NCBI GenBank assembly: GCA_041736675.1
Contig: JBGSTD010000038.1
Location: 1-23,446, forward strand
Origin: Salaquimonas sp041736675
Lineage (GTDB): Bacteria > Pseudomonadota > Alphaproteobacteria > Rhizobiales > Rhizobiaceae
Direction of reading: 5' to 3'
DNA length: 23,446 nt
In this document: positions 1-10,507 of the stretch, piece after piece
Numbering within the stretch: the stretch's first letter is position 1
How the letters are laid out: every line of letters begins with the position of its first letter
Notes under the pieces: generated by a model
Told to the model about the DNA's origin: nothing
Database searches by the model: none
The model's input: only the letters and a program-made list of their open reading frames with translations
Program-made: the position numbers and the translations under genes

Positions 1-326
<326 letters not shown>

Positions 327-352
327 AACTTGAGATTTTGATCGGCTATTTA

Positions 353-373
353 AGACATACGCAATGTATGTCT
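353..373. other. Hairpin just before the mature 16S 5' end
   Basis: A perfect 8-bp inverted repeat (AGACATAC at 353-360, GTATGTCT at 366-373) has a 5-nt loop. It sits about 27 nt upstream of the mature 16S 5' end in the minus-strand transcript. Its place suggests a role in pre-16S processing, but the partner strand of the RNase III stem (after the 16S 3' end) is outside the window. Confidence 0.5.
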
Positions 374-519
374 GGTCACGCATATTATGTCGATCTTGCG
401 ACCGACAGAAATTGACGAGAACATTTTATAACACCACAACAACTTTCTGAATAAATTCAAAACCTTGTTGCTGTTTGTAACATTCTCGAAACGTGTTTAG
501 CCAAAGTCTCTTCGAATAT

Positions 520-545
520 CACAGTCGAAGGAATAAACGACTGTG
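520..545. other. Hairpin in the 16S leader
   Basis: A perfect 8-bp inverted repeat (CACAGTCG at 520-527, CGACTGTG at 538-545) has a 10-nt loop. It lies in the pre-rRNA leader between boxA and the mature 16S. It may fold locally or take part in processing; only the repeat itself is seen. Confidence 0.5.
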
Positions 546-591
546 TATTCAGCAGGAACTCCGCCACCCACGTTTCTCTTTCTTCATATTT

Positions 592-607
592 AATTGTCAA
601 AGAACCA
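592..607 (-). promoter_or_regulatory. boxA-like rRNA antitermination site
   Basis: The minus strand reads TGGTTCTTTGACAATT. This is very close to the E. coli rrn boxA and its continuation (TGCTCTTTAACAATT). It lies about 150 nt after the predicted start and well before the mature 16S, where Nus-factor loading for rRNA antitermination is expected. Confidence 0.65.
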
Positions 608-764
608 ATATTCCAAACGAAATATTGTCAGCTTCAAGGTCAGGGCGCACTGTGCGAACCGGGCTTTGAGCCTGCGAGATCACCTTGCGGTGTGTGTCTC
701 TTAATTGATTTCACAAGAGCGAACTTAAGTGCGCCAGCGGCGCGCCGCCCTCGTTGATGAGCGG

Positions 765-794
765 TTTATAGGCTGGCACCCGACCAACTGTCAA
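765..794 (-). promoter_or_regulatory. rRNA operon promoter (sigma-70 type)
   Basis: On the minus strand a perfect -35 TTGACA (789-794) is followed after 18 bp by TATAAA (765-770). Transcription would start near 758, giving a leader of roughly 430 nt before the mature 16S end. The G+C-rich stretch just after the -10 is GC-rich like the discriminator of many rRNA promoters. No competing promoter of this quality was seen in the leader. Confidence 0.75.
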
Positions 795-796
795 CA

Positions 797-839
797 ATGT
801 TTTTCAAAAAAAATCATTTTTTTTCGATTTTATTTTTGT
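797..839 (-). promoter_or_regulatory. A/T-rich UP-element-like tract upstream of the rRNA promoter
   Basis: Just upstream of the -35 box (minus-strand sense) lies a dense run of A and T tracts, including eight consecutive A and eight consecutive T on the plus strand. Its position matches where the RNA polymerase alpha C-terminal domain contacts UP elements at rRNA promoters. The base composition is visible; the function is inferred. Confidence 0.5.
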
Positions 840-871
840 GAACATTTTTAACTGTTGGCCACGGGAGCAAC

Positions 872-919
872 ATGAATACAAATTATGGCAGAATTGGCCC
901 CAAAATCGCCTGTTTTTGA
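872..919 (+). CDS. Possible 15-codon leader peptide upstream of the M23 peptidase gene
   Basis: ATG at 872 is preceded by a good Shine-Dalgarno (GGGAG, 5 nt before the ATG). It opens a 15-codon frame reading MNTNYGRIGPKIACF and stopping with TGA at 917-919, 33 bp before the M23 reading frame starts. The downstream gene has no equally good ribosome site at any of its candidate starts, which makes this one stand out. No family is recognised, and a chance occurrence is quite possible for so short a frame. Confidence 0.25.
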   Translation: MNTNYGRIGPKIACF

Positions 920-952
920 TGAAATTTGCATTTGAAGCCAATGTGATAGTAT

Positions 953-2950
953 GTGACTATCCGGCAAGAAAAAATGCGGCGAACCAATTTATCCATGAAT
1001 AACAAGCACAAAAATATCGAGTCTGACTTCCTGGGCGACCTTCAACCGATGCAGTCAAGACGCTCGCGAGCCGAAATGGATCGCCGTTCGGTGAGTTTTC
1101 GGTGGCTTACTGGTTCATTTTTGACCGGTGTTGCCTCGGTATTCCTCATGGGTGGCGCATTATATGCTGCACTTGATGGTCGCCAATACCTCGCAATACC
1201 GGCGCAAGCCTACCAGAAGGATACCATTGATCAGCCGGAAACCGGCTTGGCGGCAAAAAGCGCAAAGCCGGGTCTTGAGTTGAATCCTGTCGCTCAAGAC
1301 GAAAGTAATCTGATGATGGTTTCAACCATTACAAAGGAAGGCGCGCAGGACGTCGTGAAACTCAAACCATTTGTCCACATTTCTGTGCCTCTTGCGATTG
1401 CACCCAAGAGAGAAGCATCCTTTCCGGCATTTGATGCACTGGCTATTTTTTCCGAATCTGGCAAGGCCGAACCAATTTCCACATCAGCGGACCAGATTTA
1501 TGGTGCGGATGTCGAAGGCGAGATTTCTTTCTCCGTTGAAGACTTTCCTTTTGGCGATGCAAAAATATCTGTCGTAAGCCGGCAATCCACGCGTGATATC
1601 GAAACAGTGGTTAGAAACACTGCCCCGGGACTCAACGTCGGCTCAACAGCACTGACATCAATAACCTTTTTTGATCCGGCCAGGTTCTCCACCGAAGATA
1701 CCAGCCTCGCCTCGTCGGCAGGTCTGACAATCACGGACGAAAATGTTTCTACAATTTCCCGAAGCTACAAGGATGAGTACTTCGGCACCCGATACGATGA
1801 ACGCTTTTCACGGGTGCGTTCCGAATTACCGATAGCCCTTGTTCTGGAAGGCGAAGGATTGAAAAAGGCCGAAGCGATAGAATTCGCCAACGCGATTGCA
1901 TCCAATCTGTCTACTGACAACTTCAAGGGCGAAGACCGCCTGCGCCTCGCCTTTGAAGTAAAGGCAACCAAGGAAACCAAAACTGAAAAGCTGGTTCGCA
2001 TCAGTGTCTATCGCGGCGGTTCACACCTTGTAAGCGTTATCCGCAACCAAGCGGGTAAACTGGCTTATGCCAGCGAGCCAGATCCGGTGCCCCAGCAGTT
2101 ACCAGGCAAGAAGGCGCCGCCGCTGGTGTCTTCCAACTCACTGCCAACACTCTACGACGCCATATACAGAGCCGCCATCAATGAAGGACTAACAGTTGAT
2201 ACTGCCTCGAAACTCGTGCGCATTTTTGCTTTTGATGTCGATTTTCGAACCCCGATAACCAGCAACGACAGTTTGGAAGTGTTTTTGTCCCTCCAGGACG
2301 GACAAACCGAACCCGATGACAACGCTGAAATTCTATACGCCTCGATCAAGACATCCGGAGTAGAACGCCGATACTACCGCTTCCGCGATTCCGAGACCGG
2401 TCTGGTCGACTTCTATGATGATACCGGAAAGAGCGCGAAACAGTTCCTCTTGCGCCAACCTGTTCCAAACGGGCGTTTCAACAACGGCTTCGGCATGCGC
2501 CGTCACCCCATCACACGAGTGGCAAAAATGCATTGGGGCGTGGACTACTCAGCGCCGCGCGGCACCCCGATCATATCAGCAGGAAATGGTGTGGTGGAAA
2601 AAGCCGGATGGGCTGGCGGCAGCGGTAAGCGCACCGTAATTCGTCATGCAAATGGTTATGAGACCCATTATCTTCATCAATCCGGCTTCGCCAAGGGTGT
2701 GTCTGAGGGCGCAAGAGTGCGGCAGGGGCAGGTTATCGGCTATGTGGGATCAACTGGCCTGTCAACCGGCCCGCACCTGCACTTTGAAGTCGCAGTCAAC
2801 GGCAACAAGGTCAATCCGCTCAAAATCAAACTGCCAAACGGTAAGGTTTTTCGTGGTAATGAGTTGCTGTCATTTGAGGCGGAACGCGACCGGATTGACA
2901 ACCTCCTGGGTGAACGCAAGGAAAACCAGCTAAAGCTGGCGCGCAACTGA
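953..2950 (+). CDS. M23 (LytM-type) murein endopeptidase, membrane anchored
   Basis: This is a predicted peptidoglycan endopeptidase or LytM-type activator acting in the periplasm. The N-terminus is basic and cytoplasmic, followed by one hydrophobic anchor at about residues 51-73. A long, poorly conserved periplasmic region runs from about 75 to 480 and may include a LysM- or OapA-like segment near 395-450. The C-terminal M23 domain at about 505-620 has all zinc-site motifs: H518 in RRHPIT, HWGVD (H527-D531), YLH, and HLH at 608-610. It is therefore probably catalytically active. The start is uncertain. GTG at 953 gives 665 aa; ATG at 974 or 995 gives 658 or 651 aa; none has a strong ribosome site. 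The gene is divergent from the rRNA operon and convergent with an L,D-transpeptidase gene, so two wall-remodelling enzymes are neighbours. Confidence 0.9.
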   Translation: MTIRQEKMRRTNLSMNNKHKNIESDFLGDLQPMQSRRSRAEMDRRSVSFRWLTGSFLTGVASVFLMGGALYAALDGRQYLAIPAQAYQKDTIDQPETGLAAKSAKPGLELNPVAQDESNLMMVSTITKEGAQDVVKLKPFVHISVPLAIAPKREASFPAFDALAIFSESGKAEPISTSADQIYGADVEGEISFSVEDFPFGDAKISVVSRQSTRDIETVVRNTAPGLNVGSTALTSITFFDPARFSTEDTSLASSAGLTITDENVSTISRSYKDEYFGTRYDERFSRVRSELPIALVLEGEGLKKAEAIEFANAIASNLSTDNFKGEDRLRLAFEVKATKETKTEKLVRISVYRGGSHLVSVIRNQAGKLAYASEPDPVPQQLPGKKAPPLVSSNSLPTLYDAIYRAAINEGLTVDTASKLVRIFAFDVDFRTPITSNDSLEVFLSLQDGQTEPDDNAEILYASIKTSGVERRYYRFRDSETGLVDFYDDTGKSAKQFLLRQPVPNGRFNNGFGMRRHPITRVAKMHWGVDYSAPRGTPIISAGNGVVEKAGWAGGSGKRTVIRHANGYETHYLHQSGFAKGVSEGARVRQGQVIGYVGSTGLSTGPHLHFEVAVNGNKVNPLKIKLPNGKVFRGNELLSFEAERDRIDNLLGERKENQLKLARN

Positions 2951-2961
2951 CGTTCAAATAG

Positions 2962-3024
2962 CGGGAACCCCAAACAAGTTGAATGTCTGTAAAATCAGCA
3001 ACCTGTTTCTGGTGATCCCGTTTT
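2962..3024 (+). terminator. Long imperfect hairpin terminator after the M23 gene
   Basis: The outer stem CGGGA (2962-2966) pairs with TCCCG (3016-3020). An inner stem pairs CCAAACAAGTTG (2970-2981) with CAACCTGTTTCTGG (2999-3012), with one mismatch and small bulges. The structure ends in TTTT (3021-3024) on the plus strand. It fills the 72-bp gap between the two convergent genes and its T-run touches the stop codon of the L,D-transpeptidase gene. The opposite strand has no T-run, so it serves mainly the M23 gene. Confidence 0.6.
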
Positions 3025-4108
3025 AGTTGATAATGACTTCCACTCCGAAAGAGACCAGACGCGCCAGTTCAAGTGCATCCCAGTTCGTCAACCGTATGCA
3101 GCCATGGCTTTCCGCCTGGCCGATGGAAGACGGTTCCGGCGTTCCGTGAATGCCATACGTCTTTTTGGACAGACCGATCCATGCCGATCCGACAGGATTA
3201 TTGGGGCCGGGAGCAACAACAATCTGGCGGTTTCCGGTCATGGCTTCAAAGGTGTTTTCCGGCGACAAGGTGTAAGCGGGAAATCCGGCCTTGTTTCGCA
3301 CCGTAAAATTGCCCAGCGGCGACGGATTTTCTGCCGAACCGATACTTGCCGGATAAATTGCAATTATTTTTCCTGAGTGGTCAAAAGCTGTGACCTGTTT
3401 CAACGCCTGATCCGCGACAATGCGCGCAACCTTCAAATCGACTGGGCGGCCAATTTGCGCAACCAGCAGGCGCGTCCCAGGCTTTGTGAAATCTGCTCCG
3501 GCATTCAGCGCAATCAGAAAATCTTCATCCATGTGAAACCGCTCGGCAATTGCCTCTTCCACCCGCTGAAAATGCAGTTCTGCCAAAGTGCCCTGATTTT
3601 GAATTTTCGAAGGTATGGAATCAACGAAAGGCCCGGCAATATCCTGATCGCTCAAACGATAGATCGAAAAAGCGCCACCGCCGGATTTTTTCAGCAGTTC
3701 TTCGAGCGCAGCCGGATCCCTGCCCAAGTCGTCAACCCCGTTTTGCACCCGATATGTCTCAAGCATCCGGTCAAAATAAGTCGAGCGCTTGCCATTGATT
3801 GCGCCTGGAGACAGACCTGCACGGTCAAAAAGTATCTGGATCTTTGCAGTCTGAATATCACCGGACTCAATAGGTCTAGTGCGCTTTGCTTTTCCGGCAT
3901 CCATGCTTGAAGAGCCAAGCGACGCCAACTGATCAGATTTGATATTCGGATCAATCTGGTCAAGGTCATCGCTTGTCAAAATGCCTGTTGATGTCTGATT
4001 TGCAATTGCGTGTGAAACCAAAAAACCCTTCCCGCAGGTCATTGCCAAAAGGTGGATCACGCAAAACGCGCAGACAGCAGAGATGCATCGTCGACGAAAA
4101 ATATTCAA
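3023..4108 (-). CDS. L,D-transpeptidase, YkuD (ErfK/YbiS) family
   Basis: This is a predicted periplasmic enzyme that makes 3-3 peptidoglycan cross-links or attaches proteins to the wall. The C-terminal YkuD domain (last 115 or so residues) ends with the catalytic motif SHGCIRL; the nucleophile is Cys, 25 residues from the C-terminus. The conserved upstream His is in YGIHGTPEP. The middle region resembles a peptidoglycan-binding helix bundle followed by a LysM-like stretch (FHMDEDFLIALNAG). The start is chosen at TTG 4108, which yields 361 aa beginning with NIFRRR, then a hydrophobic stretch and a plausible cleavage zone near SHAIANQ, as in a signal peptide. The frame stays open to a TTG at 4180 (385 aa), and ATG 4042 is another option but would lose most of the signal sequence. 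In Rhizobiales L,D-transpeptidases are numerous and linked to polar growth; that this one takes part is inference. Confidence 0.88.
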   Translation of the reverse strand: MNIFRRRCISAVCAFCVIHLLAMTCGKGFLVSHAIANQTSTGILTSDDLDQIDPNIKSDQLASLGSSSMDAGKAKRTRPIESGDIQTAKIQILFDRAGLSPGAINGKRSTYFDRMLETYRVQNGVDDLGRDPAALEELLKKSGGGAFSIYRLSDQDIAGPFVDSIPSKIQNQGTLAELHFQRVEEAIAERFHMDEDFLIALNAGADFTKPGTRLLVAQIGRPVDLKVARIVADQALKQVTAFDHSGKIIAIYPASIGSAENPSPLGNFTVRNKAGFPAYTLSPENTFEAMTGNRQIVVAPGPNNPVGSAWIGLSKKTYGIHGTPEPSSIGQAESHGCIRLTNWDALELARLVSFGVEVIIN

Positions 4109-4193
4109 ATCAGGATCCGAAAGCAAAATTGCGGTTAAAATCACATTGTGACTGATAGTCAAAACCGTCCGGAAAAACAATATTGGCAGGGAA

Positions 4194-4558
4194 TTATCGT
4201 CTGGTGCTCAATCCCAACTCATTTTGCATCTTGCGGGTCAATTTTGATGCAATCAATTGGTGACTTTGTGACAAATAGGCGAAAAGATCTTCGCGTCCCA
4301 AAGCATCTTTCTCAAAAACCTGTATCCATTTACCTCCCCTTGCCGCGAGGTAGGGCGCCGGACGCAAGCCATTTTGCTCACTCAGAATATCAAAGGCGAG
4401 ATCACTCGTCTTGAACACAATGTGCGGATCAACACCATCAGACCAGCCTGCAATCGCAAAAACCTTGCCGCCCACCTTCCAGACATGCGCCCCGCCCCAC
4501 TGCACCACATGGGTGGTTGACGGGAGCGAGGCGCAATACCTGTTATAGTCTTCCAGTG

Positions 4559-4562
<4 letters not shown>
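4194..4562 (-). CDS. MmcQ/YjbR family protein (CyaY-like fold)
   Basis: This 122-aa protein matches the MmcQ/YjbR family, small proteins with a double-wing or CyaY-like fold, often called DNA-binding on structural grounds though their biochemical role is not established. Family features visible are the N-terminal MTLEDYNRYCASLP segment, HVVQWGGAHVWKVGGKVFA, the FKTSDLAFDIL strand-helix, and the PAPYLAARGGKWIQV core. The GTG start at 4562 overlaps the clpB stop (sequence GTGA, 4-bp overlap), so translation is probably coupled to clpB and the gene would be induced with it. The stop comes just after the C-terminal NELGLSTRR. The neighbouring L,D-transpeptidase gene is on the same strand, but its start is more than 80 bp away. 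Confidence 0.85.
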
Positions 4563-7174
<2,612 letters not shown>

Positions 7175-7267
7175 GATGTGCATCTCCTGTCCGTTGCCAC
7201 CCTGACAAGGCGCGGCAAACCAATTGAAGACTGAACCCCCATCTAGGCAGGCTCACTGTCGAAACTG

Positions 7268-7296
7268 ATATAGGAATGGCAGAACACAAATTGAAG
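7268..7296 (-). promoter_or_regulatory. RpoH (sigma-32 type) heat-shock promoter candidate for clpB
   Basis: On the minus strand CTTC (7293-7296) is followed after 18 nt by CCTATAT (7268-7274). The alphaproteobacterial RpoH pattern known from rhizobia is CTTG, 17-18 nt, CYTATNT, so this differs at one base of the -35. It lies about 95 bp before the clpB ATG and just downstream of the terminator of the preceding gene, as expected for an independent stress promoter. Confidence 0.55.
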
Positions 7297-7300
7297 GGAA

Positions 7301-7332
7301 AAAGAAAAAGGCCGACATTTTTAATGCCGGCC
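7301..7332 (-). terminator. Intrinsic terminator of the DUF4167 gene
   Basis: In minus-strand sense the stem GGCCGGCA (7325-7332) pairs with TGTCGGCC (7310-7317) through one G-T wobble and a 7-nt loop. A T-rich run (CTTTTTCTTT) follows. It starts about 28 bp after the DUF4167 stop codon and separates this transcript from the clpB promoter. Confidence 0.8.
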
Positions 7333-7359
7333 CCGTAATGTTTTTCCAAATACCGTCGA

Positions 7360-8160
7360 TTACTCGTCGCTGACAGCCACTTCCCTCGGTGCAAGACCAC
7401 CCAGGAGGCCTTGCGGCAAACCGGCTGCATCCGGAGAAATTCCCTCTGCTGTTGGTTCCTTCTTGCGGGAAGTCCGGCGGGGCCGCGGCTTTGGAGCGGC
7501 TTCAACCGCTTCCGGTGATTCGCTCGCAACCATCGGAACCTGTACTTCAACCTGCTCCTTTGCGTCACCTGCATCATGGCTTACATTACCGTTGCCGTTT
7601 GCTTGACGCGGATTTGGGCGGTTGTTTCGGGATTCGTTGCGTCCATCATTGCGCGTTTCAGCGCGAGGTTCGCCCCTTGCATCACGGCGGCGCGGCCGCT
7701 GGTCATTATTGCTTCGTTGATCGCGATTTTGTCCCTGATCCGGGCGGGCGTCCACTACGCCGTCATTGTCGTCATCTTCGTTGTCACCATAAGAACCGTC
7801 ATTTGACTGATCCAGTTGATCATCGTCATCATCGTTCTGGTTGTTACGCGGGTTATTCGCCTGGGCAGCCTGGTACTCTTCACGCTGCGCATTGGCGGCG
7901 AGGACAATCCTGTTGTAATGTTCTGCATGCTGCAAATAGTTTTCGGCAACTACCCGGTCGCCGGAGGAGAGCGCATCCCTTGCCAGTGTGATGTATTTTT
8001 CAGCAATATGGGCTGCATTGCCTCGGATCTTCACATCAGGTCCGTTGCTTTCGTAATTTCGGTTCAGCGTATTGGAAGGCTTGCTGCTCGAATTGCGGTT
8101 ACGACCGCGCATTCTGTTCTTGTTGTTATTGTTGGTGTTGTTGTTCTGCTGCTGCCTCAT
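7360..8160 (-). CDS. DUF4167 domain protein, low-complexity and probably RNA/protein-associated
   Basis: This 266-aa protein has the DUF4167 core at about residues 40-90, a predicted helical segment (VKIRGNAAHIAEKYITLARD, then a second helix YLQHAEHYNRIVLAA). The core looks like a TPR-like helical hairpin. Around it is disorder of contrasting charge: an Asn/Arg-rich N-terminus (1-38), an acidic stretch (about 108-133, many Asp), an Arg/Asn/Glu-rich stretch (about 138-190), and a basic PKPRPRRTSRKK patch (223-234). No signal peptide or membrane segment is seen, so it is probably cytoplasmic. The family is widespread in Rhizobiales and its function is unknown to me. The ATG at 8160 has GAGAG about 5 nt upstream. 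It lies downstream of prmC on the same strand, separated by 360 bp, and ends in a clear terminator. Confidence 0.85.
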   Translation of the reverse strand: MRQQQNNNTNNNNKNRMRGRNRNSSSKPSNTLNRNYESNGPDVKIRGNAAHIAEKYITLARDALSSGDRVVAENYLQHAEHYNRIVLAANAQREEYQAAQANNPRNNQNDDDDDQLDQSNDGSYGDNEDDDNDGVVDARPDQGQNRDQRSNNDQRPRRRDARGEPRAETRNDGRNESRNNRPNPRQANGNGNVSHDAGDAKEQVEVQVPMVASESPEAVEAAPKPRPRRTSRKKEPTAEGISPDAAGLPQGLLGGLAPREVAVSDE

Positions 8161-8520
8161 GAAACTCTCAGCTATCCATTTTTGCTTTGTCAGGAAATCA
8201 AAGTCCGCCCTTGAACAAAGTCGTTTTACAAATCAGACCCGGCTTCCGTCGCTACGGTTAACAGGTATCCAGAAATTTACTTGCTTTACCTAGTGTTTGG
8301 TGTCCCTCATCCCATCAGACACATTTAACCATCGCTTTTAACGACCGGTTTTCAGTTTCAAAGGCGCTTGAAACGCACAAATAAAAATGAATGTCGGGAT
8401 TTAACGCACGCTATCGGATCCCAGATCCTGCGTTACACTGCAATTGTCTACCTTTTTATTGTGGCAATTCCAAGTCTTTTCTTTCGTCAGTACTCACAGC
8501 GTCTTCTCTGCCTGCTGATT
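8161..8520. other. 360-bp region between prmC and the DUF4167 gene
   Basis: No supported gene is present; frames here are short and lack family resemblance. It must carry the DUF4167 promoter, since prmC ends at 8521, but I see no convincing -35/-10 pair. One perfect inverted repeat (8355-8374) is listed separately. Confidence 0.5.
8355..8374. repeat. Inverted repeat GTTTCAA-6-TTGAAAC
   Basis: The two 7-bp arms are perfect (8355-8361 and 8368-8374) around AGGCGC. No T-run follows on either strand, which argues against an intrinsic terminator. The position about 195 bp before the DUF4167 start suits either an operator or an RNA hairpin. Confidence 0.4.
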
Positions 8521-9381
8521 CTATATTTTTTCAAATACCACAATGCGTTCCAATTTCGAAAGATCAAGATGGCGAGAGACTATTCCCCATCCCTTTTTTG
8601 TAGCAATTGAAATTATCATGTCATGTTGCCCGTGCCCGGTCTCAAGATAGAGGCGCCCTTCAGGCAGCAAAAATCCTGGGGCACGATCAAAAATTCTCCG
8701 GTAAATATCCATTCCATCCATCCCGCCGTCAAGGGCGGGCCTGGGATCAGATTCCCTGACTTCCCGCGAAAGCGCAGCGATATCCCCGCTCGCAATATAT
8801 GGCGGATTAGAGACGATGAAATTGAATTTTCCATGCGTCGCCGGAAAGCAGTCTGCCTCTACCAGTTCAATGCGCTCTTCAACCAGATGACGCCGGGCAT
8901 TTTTCAATGTCTGCGCGAGCGCCAATGGCTCAATATCGGTTCCAACGCCGCACGCATTTGCAAGCTCTGCCAAGAGAGTAACAATGATTGCGCCACTGCC
9001 GGTGCCGATTTCAAGAAATGAAACGCGGTGCGCTTTGTCAACATCTTGTAAAACCCGCTCGACAAGAAGCTCGGTCTCCGGGCGCGGTTCAAGGCAACCA
9101 TCGCCAAAATCAATTCGCCTGCCGTAAAACTCGCGATGGCCTAAAATCCGGTGTACCGGCTTACCTGCAAGGCGCAGATCAATCATCGCTTCAAACGCTT
9201 CGCATTTCTCAGGGGCCATTTCCTGCCGGTCTGCCGAAATCAGCTGTGCCGGCTGTAACTGCAGGACATCGCCAAGCAAGAACCGGACATCAAGACCGGG
9301 ATTTTCAATCCCGGCATCGCGCAATCGTTTCATGCCTTTGCGTTGCATCTCGCCGATCGTGGCATTGCTTTCTTTTCTCAT
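8521..9381 (-). CDS. prmC: Peptide chain release factor N(5)-glutamine methyltransferase
   Basis: PrmC (HemK) methylates the Gln of the GGQ motif in release factors RF1 and RF2 using S-adenosylmethionine, which is needed for efficient peptide release. The 286-aa protein has the N-terminal helical domain (1-75), SAM motif I LEIGTGSG (123-130), and the signature NPPY (192-195) that holds the target glutamine. The ATG at 9381 overlaps the prfA stop as ATGA, so enzyme and substrate are translationally coupled. Length and motifs are normal for the family. The C-terminus ends in LERIVVFEKI. Confidence 0.97.
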   Translation of the reverse strand: MRKESNATIGEMQRKGMKRLRDAGIENPGLDVRFLLGDVLQLQPAQLISADRQEMAPEKCEAFEAMIDLRLAGKPVHRILGHREFYGRRIDFGDGCLEPRPETELLVERVLQDVDKAHRVSFLEIGTGSGAIIVTLLAELANACGVGTDIEPLALAQTLKNARRHLVEERIELVEADCFPATHGKFNFIVSNPPYIASGDIAALSREVRESDPRPALDGGMDGMDIYRRIFDRAPGFLLPEGRLYLETGHGQHDMIISIATKKGWGIVSRHLDLSKLERIVVFEKI

Positions 9382-10448
9382 TCTTCAACAGCAGCCAGCA
9401 ATGTCGCCTGATGATCGGTAATCAACGCATCAATCAGCTCATCAAGGCCTTCACCCTCGATGATCCGGTCAAGCTTGTACAAAGTCAGATTGATCCGGTG
9501 ATCACTGATCCGCCCTTGCGGAAAATTATAGGTGCGGATGCGTTCTGACCGATCACCTGAGCCGACCTGACCCTTGCGCGAATCAGCGCGTTCCTTGTCC
9601 GCCCTTTGGCGTTCCATGTCATAAAGCTTTGCCCGCAAGGCTTTCATGGCATTGGCACGGTTCTGGTGCTGGGATTTTTCTGAAGACGTCACAACAATAT
9701 TGGTCGGAAGATGGGTAATGCGAACCGCGCTGTCGGTTGTATTGACGTGCTGCCCGCCCGCACCCGAAGATCGCATGGTGTCGATACGCAAATCCTCAGC
9801 GCGAATTTCGATATCAATTTCTTCCGCCTCCGGCAAAACCGCTACCGTCGCAGCAGAAGTATGAACCCGTCCGCTTGTCTCGGTTTCAGGCACGCGCTGC
9901 ACGCGGTGAACACCAGACTCAAATTTCAGCCTCGCAAAAACTCCCTTGCCGTTCACGGCTGCGATCACCTCCTTGTAACCGCCGGCATCACCGTCACTGG
10001 CTGAAAGTATCTCAACTTTCCAGCCTTTTTCCGCCGCATACCGCTCATACATTCTGAACAGATCACCGGCAAACAGTGCTGCTTCACTCCCGCCTGTACC
10101 AGCCCTGATTTCCAAAACCGCACTCTTGTCATCCGCACTGTCTTTAGGCAGCAGCAACAGCTTGATTTCGGCAATGCAGTTTTCGATTTTCTCTTCTATA
10201 TCGGGATACTCTAGTTCGGCCATTTCGCGCATTTCGGCATCAATGCCTTTGTCTGCCAGCAATTCATCAAGACCGGCGAGGGCGTTTTCCGCTTCGCGTA
10301 AATCCTTGATTTTGGCCACCACATCTTCAAGACCGGAATATTCCGACGCCAGAGCAACATATTTTTCCGGATCAGGGTTCTCGGCCATTTGTTGGGCAAG
10401 TGAATCAAATCTTGCGGTAAGCTGATTGAGTTTTGCTGCATCGAGCAT
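9378..10448 (-). CDS. prfA: Peptide chain release factor 1
   Basis: RF1 recognises UAA and UAG in the ribosomal A site and triggers hydrolysis of peptidyl-tRNA. The 356-aa protein has the usual length, an N-terminal helical domain, the codon-recognition PxT tripeptide PET (187-189), and the catalytic GGQ (231-233) inside RSSGAGGQHVNTTDSAV. PxT rather than SPF marks it as RF1, not RF2. It lies 59 bp downstream of ptsP and overlaps prmC by 4 bp, so ptsP-prfA-prmC probably form one transcript. Confidence 0.98.
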   Translation of the reverse strand: MLDAAKLNQLTARFDSLAQQMAENPDPEKYVALASEYSGLEDVVAKIKDLREAENALAGLDELLADKGIDAEMREMAELEYPDIEEKIENCIAEIKLLLLPKDSADDKSAVLEIRAGTGGSEAALFAGDLFRMYERYAAEKGWKVEILSASDGDAGGYKEVIAAVNGKGVFARLKFESGVHRVQRVPETETSGRVHTSAATVAVLPEAEEIDIEIRAEDLRIDTMRSSGAGGQHVNTTDSAVRITHLPTNIVVTSSEKSQHQNRANAMKALRAKLYDMERQRADKERADSRKGQVGSGDRSERIRTYNFPQGRISDHRINLTLYKLDRIIEGEGLDELIDALITDHQATLLAAVEE

Positions 10449-10507
10449 TGGGATTATTCCAAAACATTGGGAAGGATGGGAAACAACGAAAAAACAGAAT
10501 ATCCCGG

